Assembly: GCA_942492125.1 (NCBI GenBank)
Contig: CALODM010000039.1
Location: forward strand, 62,001-126,000
Reading direction: 5' to 3'
Length of the DNA: 64,000 nucleotides
From: BCD1 sp942492125
GTDB lineage: Bacteria > Bacteroidota > Bacteroidia > Chitinophagales > Saprospiraceae
Positions 40,633 to 49,212 of this stretch are shown here, in pieces. The position numbers and the translations under genes are program-made. Position 1 is the first letter of the stretch. Every line of letters starts with the position of its first letter. The notes under the pieces were generated by a model. That model made no database searches. It saw only the letters and a list, made by a program, of their open reading frames with translations, and had not been told where the DNA came from.

Positions 40633-42387
40633 ATGAAACGTATCTTTTTCCTTCTTCTAGGATTGATATTAATTGGTTCCTGTGGTGACGAATCTGCCCG
40701 GGAAGAAACCAATAACTGGAAAAGAACGTCCAATGAAGTGATTCTTCGCCTGGATGAGAGTCCCGACAGACTCAACCCTATGCTGGCTACAACGGCCTAT
40801 GCTACGGAAGTAAATATGCAGCTATTTTCTTACCTGCTGTCCATAAATCCGAAAACACTGGAATTCATTCCTCAACTTGCGAAAGCATGGCCAGAGGAAA
40901 AGGAAGTAACAGAAGGGCCCTATGCCGGAAGTATGGCCTATACTTTTGATATTTTTGAAGAAGCTGCCTGGGATGATGGTACACCTGTAACCGGGAATGA
41001 TTTCGTTTTTACAATTAAAGCGGTTTTTGTTCCCCAATTGACTACTCAAAGAGTCAGGCCTTATTTGTCAATGGTCAAAGGTATTGAGGTTGATGCTGAC
41101 AACCCCAAACGTTTTACTGTTTACACAGAGAAAACGGATAATGTGGTGGAAACTATTTCGAATACCATGTATGTGATGCCTGCCCATATTTATGATGCTC
41201 AAAATGCCCTGACAGATATTCCTTTGGCGGATTTCCTTGATGAGGAAAAGATGGAAGCGATATCCAAAGAAAACCCTGCCATTGGCCAGTTTGCAGAGGA
41301 CTTCAGCTCTTCCAGGTTCTCCCATGATGTAACGGCCATTTCAGGCAGTGGTCCTTATCGCGTAGAAAGCTGGGAGGCAGGACAGTCAGTGGTACTGGCC
41401 AAAAAGGAAAACTGGTGGGGCGAGGACCTCGCAAAGGATTTTCCTTCCTTGTCGGCAAAGCCGGATAAATTAATTTTCAAGCCTATCGTGGATAATGTTT
41501 CTGCAATTTCCGCACTCAAGTCCGAAGAAATCGATGCCATGGCCAATATTGATCCCAATGATTTTAAGGAACTGCGGGAAGACTCCCTTTTGAATGAAAT
41601 TTATAACTTTGAAACACCGCCATTCCTGGGCTATTATATGCTTTTCGTCAACGGCAGAAAGGATAAACTGGCTGACAAACGTGTGCGTAAGGCCATCGCT
41701 CATGCCATCGACGTGGATCAGATCATTGAAACGGTATATGGTGGTTTGGCAGTCCGGTTCTCCGTTCCGGTGCATCCTTCTGCGACTTATTACCGCAAAG
41801 ACCTTGCCCCCCCGGCATTTGATATTGCCAAAGCGAAGGAACTGCTGAAAGATGCCGGCTGGGAAGATACCAACAATGATGGGGTCGTGGATAAAGATAT
41901 CGATGGGGAAAGAGTGGAATTACAACTGGAATTCCAGTATGCAGGCAAGAGTGAACGCCAGCGGATGTTGGCCTTGTTAATCCAGGAAACCACCAAAAAA
42001 GCAGGAATTTCCATAGAACCTAAATCGATGGATTATGCGGTGATGCTGCAAAATACCAAAACCGGTGATTACGATATTGCTCCGGGAGGAAGAAGCTGGC
42101 CCCCGGTTAGCTGGAATCCCAAGCAGAACTGGCATACCTCAGGCGCAGGACGCGTAGGTTTCGGCAATGAGGAAACAGACGCACTGATCGATGAAATTGT
42201 CAAAGAAACAGATACAGCGAAAAAGAAATCGCTGTATGGTGAACTTCAGGAGATCATTTATGATGAACAACCCGAAATTTATCTCATAGTACCGGTAAGC
42301 AGGGTAATCGTGCACAAACGTTTTGAATGGGAGCCTTCTCCAATGCTCCCGGGGTATTTCCCGAATTATTTTGATTTGAAAGAATAA
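40633..42387 (+). CDS. Peptide/nickel-type ABC transporter substrate-binding lipoprotein (second of two)
   Basis: A 584-residue paralogue of the gene just upstream, with a lipoprotein signal MKRIFFLLLGLILIGSC (Cys 17). Family signatures: LRLDESPDRLNPMLATTAYA, EAAWDDGTPVTGNDFVFTIK, KRVRKAIAHAIDVDQIIETV-type region, FQYAGKSERQRMLALLIQET and GFGNEETDALIDEIV. Identity with the first copy is moderate and spread over the whole length, which suggests an old duplication with different ligand preferences. It ends with a strong bidirectional terminator at 42410-42459. Permease components are missing nearby, so both may feed a transporter encoded elsewhere. Confidence 0.9.
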   Translation: MKRIFFLLLGLILIGSCGDESAREETNNWKRTSNEVILRLDESPDRLNPMLATTAYATEVNMQLFSYLLSINPKTLEFIPQLAKAWPEEKEVTEGPYAGSMAYTFDIFEEAAWDDGTPVTGNDFVFTIKAVFVPQLTTQRVRPYLSMVKGIEVDADNPKRFTVYTEKTDNVVETISNTMYVMPAHIYDAQNALTDIPLADFLDEEKMEAISKENPAIGQFAEDFSSSRFSHDVTAISGSGPYRVESWEAGQSVVLAKKENWWGEDLAKDFPSLSAKPDKLIFKPIVDNVSAISALKSEEIDAMANIDPNDFKELREDSLLNEIYNFETPPFLGYYMLFVNGRKDKLADKRVRKAIAHAIDVDQIIETVYGGLAVRFSVPVHPSATYYRKDLAPPAFDIAKAKELLKDAGWEDTNNDGVVDKDIDGERVELQLEFQYAGKSERQRMLALLIQETTKKAGISIEPKSMDYAVMLQNTKTGDYDIAPGGRSWPPVSWNPKQNWHTSGAGRVGFGNEETDALIDEIVKETDTAKKKSLYGELQEIIYDEQPEIYLIVPVSRVIVHKRFEWEPSPMLPGYFPNYFDLKE

Positions 42388-42409
42388 AAAGGCACCTCTG
42401 TAAAATCAA

Positions 42410-42459
42410 AACTATGTGACTATGTGGTTTATAAATTTTAACCACATAGTCACATAGTT
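42410..42459. terminator. Perfect 20-bp bidirectional hairpin between convergent genes
   Basis: A perfect 20-bp arm (42410-42429) pairs with 42440-42459 across a 10-nt AT-rich loop. The arm contains two tandem copies of a CTATGTG unit. It separates the second peptide-binding gene (+) from the PorE-like gene (-). Confidence 0.85.
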
Positions 42460-42489
42460 CACATTAGTTTATTAACCAGCTACCGGATC

Positions 42490-44052
42490 CTATTCAATAA
42501 TCTTAAACGTCGTCCGTCTGTTCACCTGGTGCTCTTCCTCCGTACATTGGCTGCACACACAATCAATGGCCAGATTATTCTCTCCAAACCCGGTAGCGAT
42601 CAGGCGTGAGCCGTCAATACCTTTGGAAATGAGATAATCAACGGCAGATTGCGCTCTTCGCTGGGAAAGTTCCTGGTTGTATCTCGGTGCCCCCCGGCAG
42701 TCGGTATGAGAACCTAATTCGATGGTGATGCGCGGGTTGATGGATAGTGTTTGAGCTAAATCATCAAGGGTCGCTTTGGCGCTGCTGCGCAGATCCCATT
42801 TGTCGAAGTCGTAATAGATGTTTTCCAATACGATTTCCTGGTTGGCGTAAATTTTATCCAATACGATCTCCAGCTCGAATTGCCGGACAGGATTGTTGGG
42901 GTCTTTGCCAATGCCTTTGGTGGTAAATTTCGATTGATTACTCAGGTAATCGGGCATTTCTGCAAAGAACTGGTATTCGGTATCATCAGCGAGTTCAATA
43001 CTAAACAATCCGTTTTCGTCAATGGTAATGTTTTGTTTCCGCTGTCCGATGTTGATCCTCAGTGTTGCTCCCTGGAGCGGTTTGCGTCCAAGTATAGCAC
43101 TGTTGGGATTTCCGGGTTCTGCATAGATCTTTTCAAGCACATAAACATCCAGCGTCATTTTGTATTCGATCTCCTTGGGAACTTCAACAACTTCTTCCAC
43201 TACCTTGCGTTTTTCAAATTTAAAAATATCGTCATTGCCGATTCCCAGGTCGGGGCGTGTAGAGGTAAAATACCCGGTTTGCAAAACATCTTCAGGGCGG
43301 TTGGAGGTATAATCCACGATAAAGCCAAAATCGTCATACCCGGAGTTGATCGGTGGTTTGAGGTTGAAGGCCGGAGACCAGCCTCCTGTATTGATTTTAT
43401 AGGTTTTGAAAACATCCAGTCCCCCCATGCCCTGGTGGAAATCGGAAGAGAAGTATAAAGTGTCTTCATCCATGTGGGGAAAGGCTTCATTACCTATGGT
43501 GTTGATGCTTCGCGACATCAGCTGTGGCTCGCTCCACTCTCCGGCATCATTCTTTTCCGTCATCCAAATGTCTGTGCCGCCCCAGCCGTCGGGATGCTCT
43601 GCCACAAAAAGCAGGGTTTTGCCGTCTTTGGAAAGACTTGGCTGGCCGTAATTTACAGTAAGGTCCTGGAAGGGTAGGGGTACAGGTTCCGACCAAACGC
43701 CATTTTGTTGGGTGGTGTACATTAATTTACAATATTTGTCCTGGAGTTTTTCCCCAAAACAGCGACTGAAAACGGCTTCTGTGAAATCACCGTTAAAAGC
43801 CATCGTACCCTCGTTGTTTTCCGTATTGAGAGCGGGGTCAAAGAGGCGTACCTCATTGGTGGAGAGATCAACTTTGAATAAGTCAGAGAATTCATTACCA
43901 GTCCAGTTGTAGGTCTGTTCGCCCGTGCTGGTACGGCGGTCTGAGGTGAAAACCAGGCTGTTGTCCCTGTAAAAAGCAGGGGCATATTCGGCTCCTCCGG
44001 TATTAAAATCAGCGAGCTCTATTTTGTATTCTGTATTTTGATCTTTTTCCAT
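42490..44052 (-). CDS. PorE-like OmpA-family lipoprotein, main part (propeller, CRD, OmpA-C)
   Basis: A 520-codon frame that is the larger part of a protein with the PorE layout. Five or more PD40-type propeller blades span about residues 20-260 (AFYRDNSLVFTSDRR, SKDGKTLLFVAEHPDGWGGT, MDEDTLYFSSDFHQGMGG). A carboxypeptidase-regulatory-like beta-sandwich covers about 290-385, and an OmpA-C peptidoglycan-binding domain sits at about 400-515 (ENIYYDFDKWDLRSSA, IELGSHTDCRGAPRYNQ, QRRAQSAVDYLISKG). The start at 44052 is not real: the protein continues from 44019-44468 after a one-base A deletion in the T run at 44044-44048. PorE of Porphyromonas gingivalis links T9SS to peptidoglycan. Many Bacteroidota have paralogues of this layout, so the exact role is inferred. 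Total repaired length about 660 residues. Confidence 0.88.
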   Translation of the reverse strand: MEKDQNTEYKIELADFNTGGAEYAPAFYRDNSLVFTSDRRTSTGEQTYNWTGNEFSDLFKVDLSTNEVRLFDPALNTENNEGTMAFNGDFTEAVFSRCFGEKLQDKYCKLMYTTQQNGVWSEPVPLPFQDLTVNYGQPSLSKDGKTLLFVAEHPDGWGGTDIWMTEKNDAGEWSEPQLMSRSINTIGNEAFPHMDEDTLYFSSDFHQGMGGLDVFKTYKINTGGWSPAFNLKPPINSGYDDFGFIVDYTSNRPEDVLQTGYFTSTRPDLGIGNDDIFKFEKRKVVEEVVEVPKEIEYKMTLDVYVLEKIYAEPGNPNSAILGRKPLQGATLRINIGQRKQNITIDENGLFSIELADDTEYQFFAEMPDYLSNQSKFTTKGIGKDPNNPVRQFELEIVLDKIYANQEIVLENIYYDFDKWDLRSSAKATLDDLAQTLSINPRITIELGSHTDCRGAPRYNQELSQRRAQSAVDYLISKGIDGSRLIATGFGENNLAIDCVCSQCTEEEHQVNRRTTFKIIE

Positions 44053-44468
44053 CCTTCAGCAATATTGCAGGCGCTGATTTCCCGGCGGTATTCATATGGA
44101 CTACCAATTTCTAGCCCCAACTCTTTGAAAGCAATGCCTGCTTCACCATAACGTTCAGCTTTTTTTAAGGCATATGCCAATGCTTTTTGAGCTTCATAGC
44201 CGTACTGGTTATTATAGGCTGTTTCATACCAGTTGATGGAAGCCTCACTTTTATTAAGGTATTTGTAGGATTCTCCCAACAGGAAGGCAATTTTACCCTT
44301 TTCCACACGGCTTTCGGCCTTGTCGTATTCTTTTTTAAGGAGTTTTTCAGCAACTGCAAATTGTTTGCGCTCAAAGGCCGTTTTTCCATCCCGGATTTTC
44401 TGGGTGAAAGTACAGGCTGAAATAAATAATACAGGGGCTAAAAAGAGTAGAGCAAAAGTTTTTTTCAT
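44019..44468 (-). CDS. PorE-like OmpA-family lipoprotein, N-terminal TPR part (same gene)
   Basis: A 149-codon frame that supplies the start of the PorE-like gene. The signal MKKTFALLFLAPVLFISACT carries the lipid Cys at residue 19, followed by TPR-type helices (GKTAFERKQFAVAEKLLKKE, GKIAFLLGESYKYLNKSEAS, AQKALAYALKKAERYGEAGI). Its apparent end (WKKIKIQNTK) arises from the frameshift; with one A added it reads WKKDQNTEYKIELADF and runs into the propeller. The N-terminal TPR, propeller, regulatory-like domain and OmpA-C order is then complete, as in PorE. See the main part at 42490-44052. Confidence 0.85.
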   Translation of the reverse strand: MKKTFALLFLAPVLFISACTFTQKIRDGKTAFERKQFAVAEKLLKKEYDKAESRVEKGKIAFLLGESYKYLNKSEASINWYETAYNNQYGYEAQKALAYALKKAERYGEAGIAFKELGLEIGSPYEYRREISACNIAEGWKKIKIQNTK

Positions 44469-44742
44469 AGCAAATGGTTATACTGCAAGATAATTAAAAA
44501 ACGCCACGAGGGCCGGGATTGTTGTGATTTTTATTTTAACACTTGGCAGTTCCGGTTCCCGGCTGGCAGTCTTCAGTTCCAGTCCCTTGTGTCAGTCTTC
44601 AGTACCAGCCTTCAGCCAACAGTGACCAGGGTTCAGCAATCACCCGGTAACACAGCAATCTGGATAGATCTGAAACAACCCGAAATCCGGAACTTTTTTC
44701 CTTATTTCTTTCTCCCCAGTTCCCTTTTATTCATTTATTGCA
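44469..44742. other. Intergenic region upstream of pyrG
   Basis: About 270 bp between divergent genes with no gene recognised. It holds CAGTCTTCAGT repeated twice at about 44,567-44,605 and related low-complexity copies. The pyrG promoter box follows at 44743. Confidence 0.5.
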
Positions 44743-44750
44743 TACCTTTG
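44743..44750 (+). promoter_or_regulatory. Putative -7 element (TACCTTTG) of pyrG
   Basis: It matches TAnnTTTG, 27 bp upstream of the ATG at 44778, and lies inside the longer frame that could start at 44589, supporting 44778 as the true start. A -33 TTTG box is not evident. Confidence 0.55.
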
Positions 44751-44777
44751 CATTCCGTAGCAAAACAATCAATTCTA

Positions 44778-45980
44778 ATGGCGAAATACATCTTTGTTAC
44801 GGGCGGCGTAACATCATCTCTGGGTAAAGGAATCATCTCTGCATCTCTTGCTAAATTGCTTCAGGCACGTGGTTTTACGGTTACCATTCAAAAATTCGAT
44901 CCCTATATTAATGTTGATCCGGGTACGTTAAACCCCTATGAACACGGGGAGTGCTATGTCACCGATGACGGTGCCGAAACAGACCTTGATCTCGGGCATT
45001 ATGAGCGTTTCTTAAACGTGCCTACCTCTCAGGCCAACAACGTTACCACGGGCAGGATTTATCAGACAGTGATCAACAAGGAACGTGCAGGAGACTACCT
45101 GGGCAAAACCGTTCAGGTTGTTCCCCATATCACCAATGAGATCAAAAGACGGATGAAGCTGCTTGGGGAGTCCGGTAAATTTGAGATCGTGATTACAGAG
45201 CTGGGGGGAACAGTCGGCGATATTGAATCCCTGCCATACCTGGAAGCATTGCGGCAATTGAGAAGGGAGCTTGGGCAGGAAAAATGCCTGGTTATCCATT
45301 TGACTTTGGTCCCCTACCTGCGTGCTGCCAAGGAATTGAAAACCAAACCTACTCAACACTCAGTAAAGGAATTGTTGAATACAGGGATACAGCCGGATAT
45401 TTTGGTTTGTCGTACAGAGTATCCTCTCACAACGGAGATACGCGAAAAACTGGCACTTTTCTGCAACGTAGATATAGATTCTGTGGTGGAATCCATCGAT
45501 GCTGAATCTATTTACGATGTGCCTTTGCTGATGTTGAAAGAAAAACTGGATGCTACAGTTATTAAAAAACTCAATCTGCCGGATACGAGCAGTCCCAAGC
45601 TTAGAGTTTGGAAAAACTTCCTGGGGAAGTTAAAGAATCCAACTTATGAAATAAAAATAGGTCTTGTTGGTAAATACAATGAACTTCAGGATGCTTATAA
45701 GTCCATTTATGAATCCTTTATTCATGCCGGGACAGTCAATGAATGCAAAGTTATCGTGGATCCCATCCATTCCGAGATGCTGGAAGATGAATATGCTATG
45801 GTGGCAAAAAGATTAAATGACTATGATGGTATTTTAGTGGCTCCGGGATTTGGACACAGGGGCATTGAGGGCAAGATCAAAGCTATTCAATACCTGAGAG
45901 AAAATAAAAACCGTTTTTCGGTATATGCCTGGGTATGCAGTGTGCAGTTGTGGAATTTGCCCGCAACGTACTTGAATTAG
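44778..45980 (+). CDS. pyrG: CTP synthase, N-terminal part (amidoligase and start of glutaminase)
   Basis: This is the 5' part of pyrG, starting MAKYIFVTGGVTSSLGKGII, the near-invariant CTP synthase start. The amidoligase domain (about residues 1-265) shows KFDPYINVDPGTLNPYEHGE and LPYLEALRQLRRELGQ. The glutaminase half begins with KIGLVGKYNELQDAYKSIYE and GILVAPGFGHRGIEGK. The frame then goes wrong (NRFSVYAWVCSV) just before the GICLGMQ motif that holds the nucleophilic Cys. One more base in the CC at 45911-45912 gives NPFFGICLGMQCAV, the family sequence. CTP synthase makes CTP from UTP with glutamine and is generally essential, so the break is probably a sequence error. Confidence 0.93.
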   Translation: MAKYIFVTGGVTSSLGKGIISASLAKLLQARGFTVTIQKFDPYINVDPGTLNPYEHGECYVTDDGAETDLDLGHYERFLNVPTSQANNVTTGRIYQTVINKERAGDYLGKTVQVVPHITNEIKRRMKLLGESGKFEIVITELGGTVGDIESLPYLEALRQLRRELGQEKCLVIHLTLVPYLRAAKELKTKPTQHSVKELLNTGIQPDILVCRTEYPLTTEIREKLALFCNVDIDSVVESIDAESIYDVPLLMLKEKLDATVIKKLNLPDTSSPKLRVWKNFLGKLKNPTYEIKIGLVGKYNELQDAYKSIYESFIHAGTVNECKVIVDPIHSEMLEDEYAMVAKRLNDYDGILVAPGFGHRGIEGKIKAIQYLRENKNRFSVYAWVCSVQLWNLPATYLN

Positions 45981-46396
45981 AAGGGGCTGCATCTGTAGAG
46001 GTGGATCCGGAAACGCCGCATCCGGTCATTGATATGATGGAGGATCAGAAAAAAATTACCATGATGGGAGGTACGATGCGCCTGGGGGCTTATGACTGTA
46101 AACTGGAGCCAGGTAGTCTTGCCTTCAAGGCTTATGGTACCCAGGACATTAAAGAACGTCACCGTCACCGTTATGAATTCAATGATGTTTATCGCCAAAA
46201 AATGAAGGAAAACGGACTGGTGGCAACAGGTATCAATCCGAATACGGGATTGGTGGAAATCGTTGAATTGAAAGATCATCCATGGTTTGTGGGGGTACAA
46301 TTTCATCCGGAATTAAAAAGTACTGTGGAGAACCCACACCCGCTTTTTGTTTCCTTTGTTAAAGCCGCGATGGCTTACCGGAGAAAGCGGAATTAA
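45935..46396 (+). CDS. pyrG: CTP synthase, C-terminal glutaminase part (same gene)
   Basis: The rest of pyrG in the next frame. It begins inside the nucleophile motif (MQCAVVEFARNVLELEGA) and runs through MMGGTMRLGAYDCKL, RHRHRYEFNDVYRQ and VGVQFHPELKS, which holds the glutaminase His and Glu. With the missing base restored the full protein is about 539 residues, close to the 545 of the E. coli enzyme. The first ATG of this frame is not a start. The gene is followed by a 15-bp perfect hairpin terminator. Confidence 0.93.
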   Translation: MQCAVVEFARNVLELEGAASVEVDPETPHPVIDMMEDQKKITMMGGTMRLGAYDCKLEPGSLAFKAYGTQDIKERHRHRYEFNDVYRQKMKENGLVATGINPNTGLVEIVELKDHPWFVGVQFHPELKSTVENPHPLFVSFVKAAMAYRRKRN

Positions 46397-46407
46397 TAAT
46401 TACAAGT

Positions 46408-46457
46408 GACGAATGACGAATTATGAGTTGGGTGATATATTAAATTCGTCATTCGTC
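46408..46457. terminator. Perfect 15-bp hairpin between pyrG and the membrane-protein gene
   Basis: GACGAATGACGAATT at 46408-46422 pairs exactly with 46443-46457 across a 20-nt loop. Each arm is two tandem GACGAAT units. It lies between convergent genes and can serve both. Confidence 0.8.
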
Positions 46458-46458
46458 A

Positions 46459-46803
46459 TTATCGTAACTCATACAAATAGTACTTACCTTTTTGCCCCAG
46501 TAAATTTGTCCCGCTGATTAAAGCAATATCTGAAATCATGTGGGTGATGCCGAGGGATTTAAGCTTTGCTATTCCTGCTGCAGATTGGGGTAATTGCATT
46601 TGCTTACTGGATAATCTTTGGGTCGAACTCTCCTGGTCATTCATTTGGTAAATTACCTTTATGCGCTGATACCATACCGGCAGGACTGACTTGTGGTGTA
46701 CCATGGCCTTGTAATCGACATAGCTGCTTCGTTGGCCGTAGTATTTCAGGTGGGTAAAATAAACAGGCGTAACAAACAACGCATCCTTTGGCGTTTTTTT
46801 CAA
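46459..46803 (-). CDS. Large membrane protein, C-terminal soluble part (same gene as 46821-47990)
   Basis: A 114-codon frame that continues the membrane protein at 46821-47990. The true reading crosses the G/C run at 46839-46843 (ccccc on the plus strand), where one base appears missing. With it restored, the join reads PWRGAYNDEIAISKLALKKT and runs into TPKDALFVTPVYFTHLKYYG. The soluble part has an alpha/beta pattern (SYVDYKAMVHHKSVLPVWYQ, KLKSLGITHMISDIALI) like the small C-terminal domain of GT-C-type or wzy-like membrane glycosyltransferase families. The start codon of this frame as given is not real. Confidence 0.75.
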   Translation of the reverse strand: MKKTPKDALFVTPVYFTHLKYYGQRSSYVDYKAMVHHKSVLPVWYQRIKVIYQMNDQESSTQRLSSKQMQLPQSAAGIAKLKSLGITHMISDIALISGTNLLGQKGKYYLYELR

Positions 46804-46820
46804 GGCCAGCTTTGATATGG

Positions 46821-47990
46821 CTATTTCATCATTGTATGCCCCCTCCAGGGCATATCGAAGGTAGTCTGGTGTCTTACAGGTAATTTCCAGACAAGAAAGA
46901 CCGCCAATAGAATCAGCCCTGAAATCATCAGGAAATTAATGCTTTTGGTAGCCCTGTTTAGGTATTTTCTGATCAAATCGACCACTAAAGCACAACCAGC
47001 AATTATGGAGAAATATTTCAACCAAATAGTGGTTTTGAACCATTGAGTGGAAAGAAAAAGAGTATTTTGGAATAATTCTACACCTATTGTGTAAATAACT
47101 AATCCAAGTATGGTAAAATTGAAAAACCAGAAAAGCATCTCATTGTTTTTCCGGAAGTAAACCCAGCCAAACAAAAACAGGGGCACCAATACCAGGTAAT
47201 TTTTTAAGCCAAATGCTTCCGGAATAAAATGGTGGGCCAACCTGAATTCGATGATCTTATAAAATGTTGTGCTATCCAGATTACCTCCCGAGAATTGTTT
47301 TTCGAGAAAATAAAGCCATACTCCGGCAGTAAGTAAATACACCGGGATACTCCAGTATTTTTTTATCGGACTTGCCTGGTTCCCCGTATTTATTTGTTGT
47401 ACAAATAAGGTGCCTGCAAAGATCATAAATAACTGGATGCCAACCAGGGGATGAATGAGGCTTGCAGGAATCAACATCAGTATGGCTGTGGTTGGCTTTT
47501 GACGCAGCAAGAAAAATATGCTCCAGATACCGATGGCCTTGGCTGCCAGACTCGAAGTTAAGGTGTTGTAATAAATCTCATTTCCACCCAGGTTGATCTT
47601 ATAAAATACCACCAGGGTAGCAACGACAGCAACAAAAGCAAAAAGGTCACTTTTGATAAATTCACGTGCAGTTACGATTAAGCCGGACAACATGGTGAGG
47701 GAAATGACAAAATGCGCCACCAGAAAACTCCACGGAGTACTGATGTTGAAAAAGTTGAGAAGATGAACAAACATCCAGCGTTCATTGGGTACCCGCGAAG
47801 TTATTTGCTGTATGTAGAAATCCTGAGGATAAAGGGTAGGATCCTGGAGGAAATTCAGGTAGCCAGTGACCTCGATTAAATCCTGGTGCCCAAATACGTA
47901 TCCGTGTGCCAGAAGTAATAACACATACAATACTGCTGCCTCCAGGACAATCAATAAGGAAGGGTGTTTTATTGGAGTGTTTTCCGGCAC
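46821..47990 (-). CDS. Large polytopic membrane protein, main part
   Basis: A 389-codon frame with a GTG start (in-frame stop lies just upstream), encoding about ten membrane helices: EAAVLYVLLLLAHGYVFG, FLVAHFVISLTMLSGLIVTA, LFAFVAVVATLVVFYKIN and so on to MISGLILLAVFLVWKLPV. The loop YPQDFYIQQITSRVPNERWM after helix 1 and the C-terminal soluble domain (46459-46803) resemble Bacteroidota membrane proteins of about 500 residues of unknown function, possibly GT-C-like. A missing base at 46839-46843 makes it appear as two genes. Joined length about 510 residues. No substrate can be assigned. Confidence 0.75.
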   Translation of the reverse strand: MPENTPIKHPSLLIVLEAAVLYVLLLLAHGYVFGHQDLIEVTGYLNFLQDPTLYPQDFYIQQITSRVPNERWMFVHLLNFFNISTPWSFLVAHFVISLTMLSGLIVTAREFIKSDLFAFVAVVATLVVFYKINLGGNEIYYNTLTSSLAAKAIGIWSIFFLLRQKPTTAILMLIPASLIHPLVGIQLFMIFAGTLFVQQINTGNQASPIKKYWSIPVYLLTAGVWLYFLEKQFSGGNLDSTTFYKIIEFRLAHHFIPEAFGLKNYLVLVPLFLFGWVYFRKNNEMLFWFFNFTILGLVIYTIGVELFQNTLFLSTQWFKTTIWLKYFSIIAGCALVVDLIRKYLNRATKSINFLMISGLILLAVFLVWKLPVRHQTTFDMPWRGHTMMK

Positions 47991-48075
47991 AAGTATGTTT
48001 TTTTCAAACCGATTATAAAGCGGTTAACTAAAAAAGTATTACAAATTTGCGAAATTTGCGCCAACCGAAAGAATT

Positions 48076-48609
48076 ATGCGAAAATTAAAACTTCAGGAAC
48101 TCAATAGGCTGGATGTTGAATCCTTCAAAAAAACAGACAAAACACCCGTCGTCATCGTTTTGGATAACATTCGGTCAGGACTCAATGTGGGATCCGCTTT
48201 CCGGACTGCAGATGCCTTTGCTTTGGAGCAGGTTTTGCTCTGTGGTATCACTGCCCGACCCCCGCACCGGGAGATCCTCAAGACGGCCATTGGCGCAACC
48301 CAGTCGATGGACTGGAACTACTTTGAACGCACAGAAAATGCCATAATACAGCTCAAAAAGGATGGATACCATGTAGTGGCTGTCGAACAGGCAGAGAACA
48401 GTACCCTGCTTCAGGATTTTCGCTTACCTGAAGACCAAAAAGTTGCCCTGGTCTTTGGCAACGAAGTTTCCGGGGTCAGTGAAGAAGCCATGGCCCTGGT
48501 AGATGAGTGCATCGAAGTCCCTCAGTTCGGTACCAAACACTCCTTGAATATTTCGGTTTGCATCGGAGTGGTGGTCTGGGATGTGTTTAAACAGGTTGTT
48601 GGTTTCTAG
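48076..48609 (+). CDS. SpoU/TrmH-family RNA methyltransferase
   Basis: A 177-residue SPOUT methyltransferase. The three family motifs are present: VVIVLDNIRSGLNVGSAFRT (motif 1, with the catalytic-type Asn-x-Gly-Ser-x-x-Arg), LVFGNEVSGVSEEAMALVDE (motif 2) and EVPQFGTKHSLNISVCIGVV (motif 3). There is no N-terminal RNA-binding extension, so it is a short form similar to TrmL/TrmH-like enzymes that methylate ribose 2'-OH of tRNA or rRNA. The exact site is unknown. It stands alone between convergent and divergent neighbours and is followed by a repeat-built hairpin. Confidence 0.92.
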   Translation: MRKLKLQELNRLDVESFKKTDKTPVVIVLDNIRSGLNVGSAFRTADAFALEQVLLCGITARPPHREILKTAIGATQSMDWNYFERTENAIIQLKKDGYHVVAVEQAENSTLLQDFRLPEDQKVALVFGNEVSGVSEEAMALVDECIEVPQFGTKHSLNISVCIGVVVWDVFKQVVGF

Positions 48610-48610
48610 A

Positions 48611-48652
48611 TACTGGTTACTGGCTTGCTTTTCTCAACCAGCAACCAGTACC
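48611..48652. terminator. Hairpin between convergent genes, repeat-built arms
   Basis: TACTGGTTACTGG pairs with CCAGCAACCAGTA (one mismatch) around a central loop, followed by three CCAGTACC-like units. It lies between the SpoU gene and the haem-binding gene, and resembles the structure at 14541-14599. Confidence 0.65.
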
Positions 48653-48682
48653 CAGTACCCAGTACCTGTATCAATCGTTGTC

Positions 48683-49171
48683 CTAATCGTCGTGTTCCTC
48701 GTGTTCTTCTTCTCCTTCTCCTTTTACACCTGATCCTCCGATGGAAACTACCCAGTCTGTCATTTGTTGAACCTGTGCATCACTCAATTTGGCTTCCGAG
48801 TGAATGATGAGGTATGACTTCAGGGGCATCTCTCCTTCTTTGACTTCGGAGTAAAACTCTTCCAGTTTGTGGTTTTGACGGCCTTGTTCATAATTACCCC
48901 ATTCAGAGAAATTCAAATGTTCCCTGCCTTCATTGATATGCTTTTTAACCCACCAGGATACAGGTGCCACGTTGGTATACCATGGATAATTTACCTGGTT
49001 GGAATGGCAGTCATAACAACTGGTTTTGATCATGTCGGCAACTTCTGCGGGCGGGTTGGTCATGGCAATGAAATCGATTGCAGGATCGGATGCCGGATTG
49101 GTCTTGTCAATCCGGATAAACTGAATCATTAGAATTACTACCAGTACGCCCCATAAAATGTACTTTTTCAT
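48683..49171 (-). CDS. Haem-binding-domain protein with acidic His tail
   Basis: A 162-residue paralogue of the protein at 8827-9288, with an N-terminal membrane anchor (KKYILWGVLVVILMIQF), the IRIDKTNPA motif, CYDCHSNQVNYPWYTNVAPV (CxxCH for haem c) and INEGREHLNFSEWGNY. It differs in the tail, which ends GEGEEEHEEHDD and could bind metal ions. It lies only 41 bp downstream of the CusB-type gene on the same strand, so it may belong to the metal-efflux operon, unlike its paralogue. Electron-transfer partners are unknown. Confidence 0.88.
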   Translation of the reverse strand: MKKYILWGVLVVILMIQFIRIDKTNPASDPAIDFIAMTNPPAEVADMIKTSCYDCHSNQVNYPWYTNVAPVSWWVKKHINEGREHLNFSEWGNYEQGRQNHKLEEFYSEVKEGEMPLKSYLIIHSEAKLSDAQVQQMTDWVVSIGGSGVKGEGEEEHEEHDD

Positions 49172-49212
49172 ATTAATTATTTCTAGGTTTTGTGTTAAAT
49201 GACCGGACAGGT

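Noticed and set aside
44589..44777. N-terminal extension of pyrG
   Set aside because: The extension has no CTP synthase match and contains the promoter box; the family start is at 44778.
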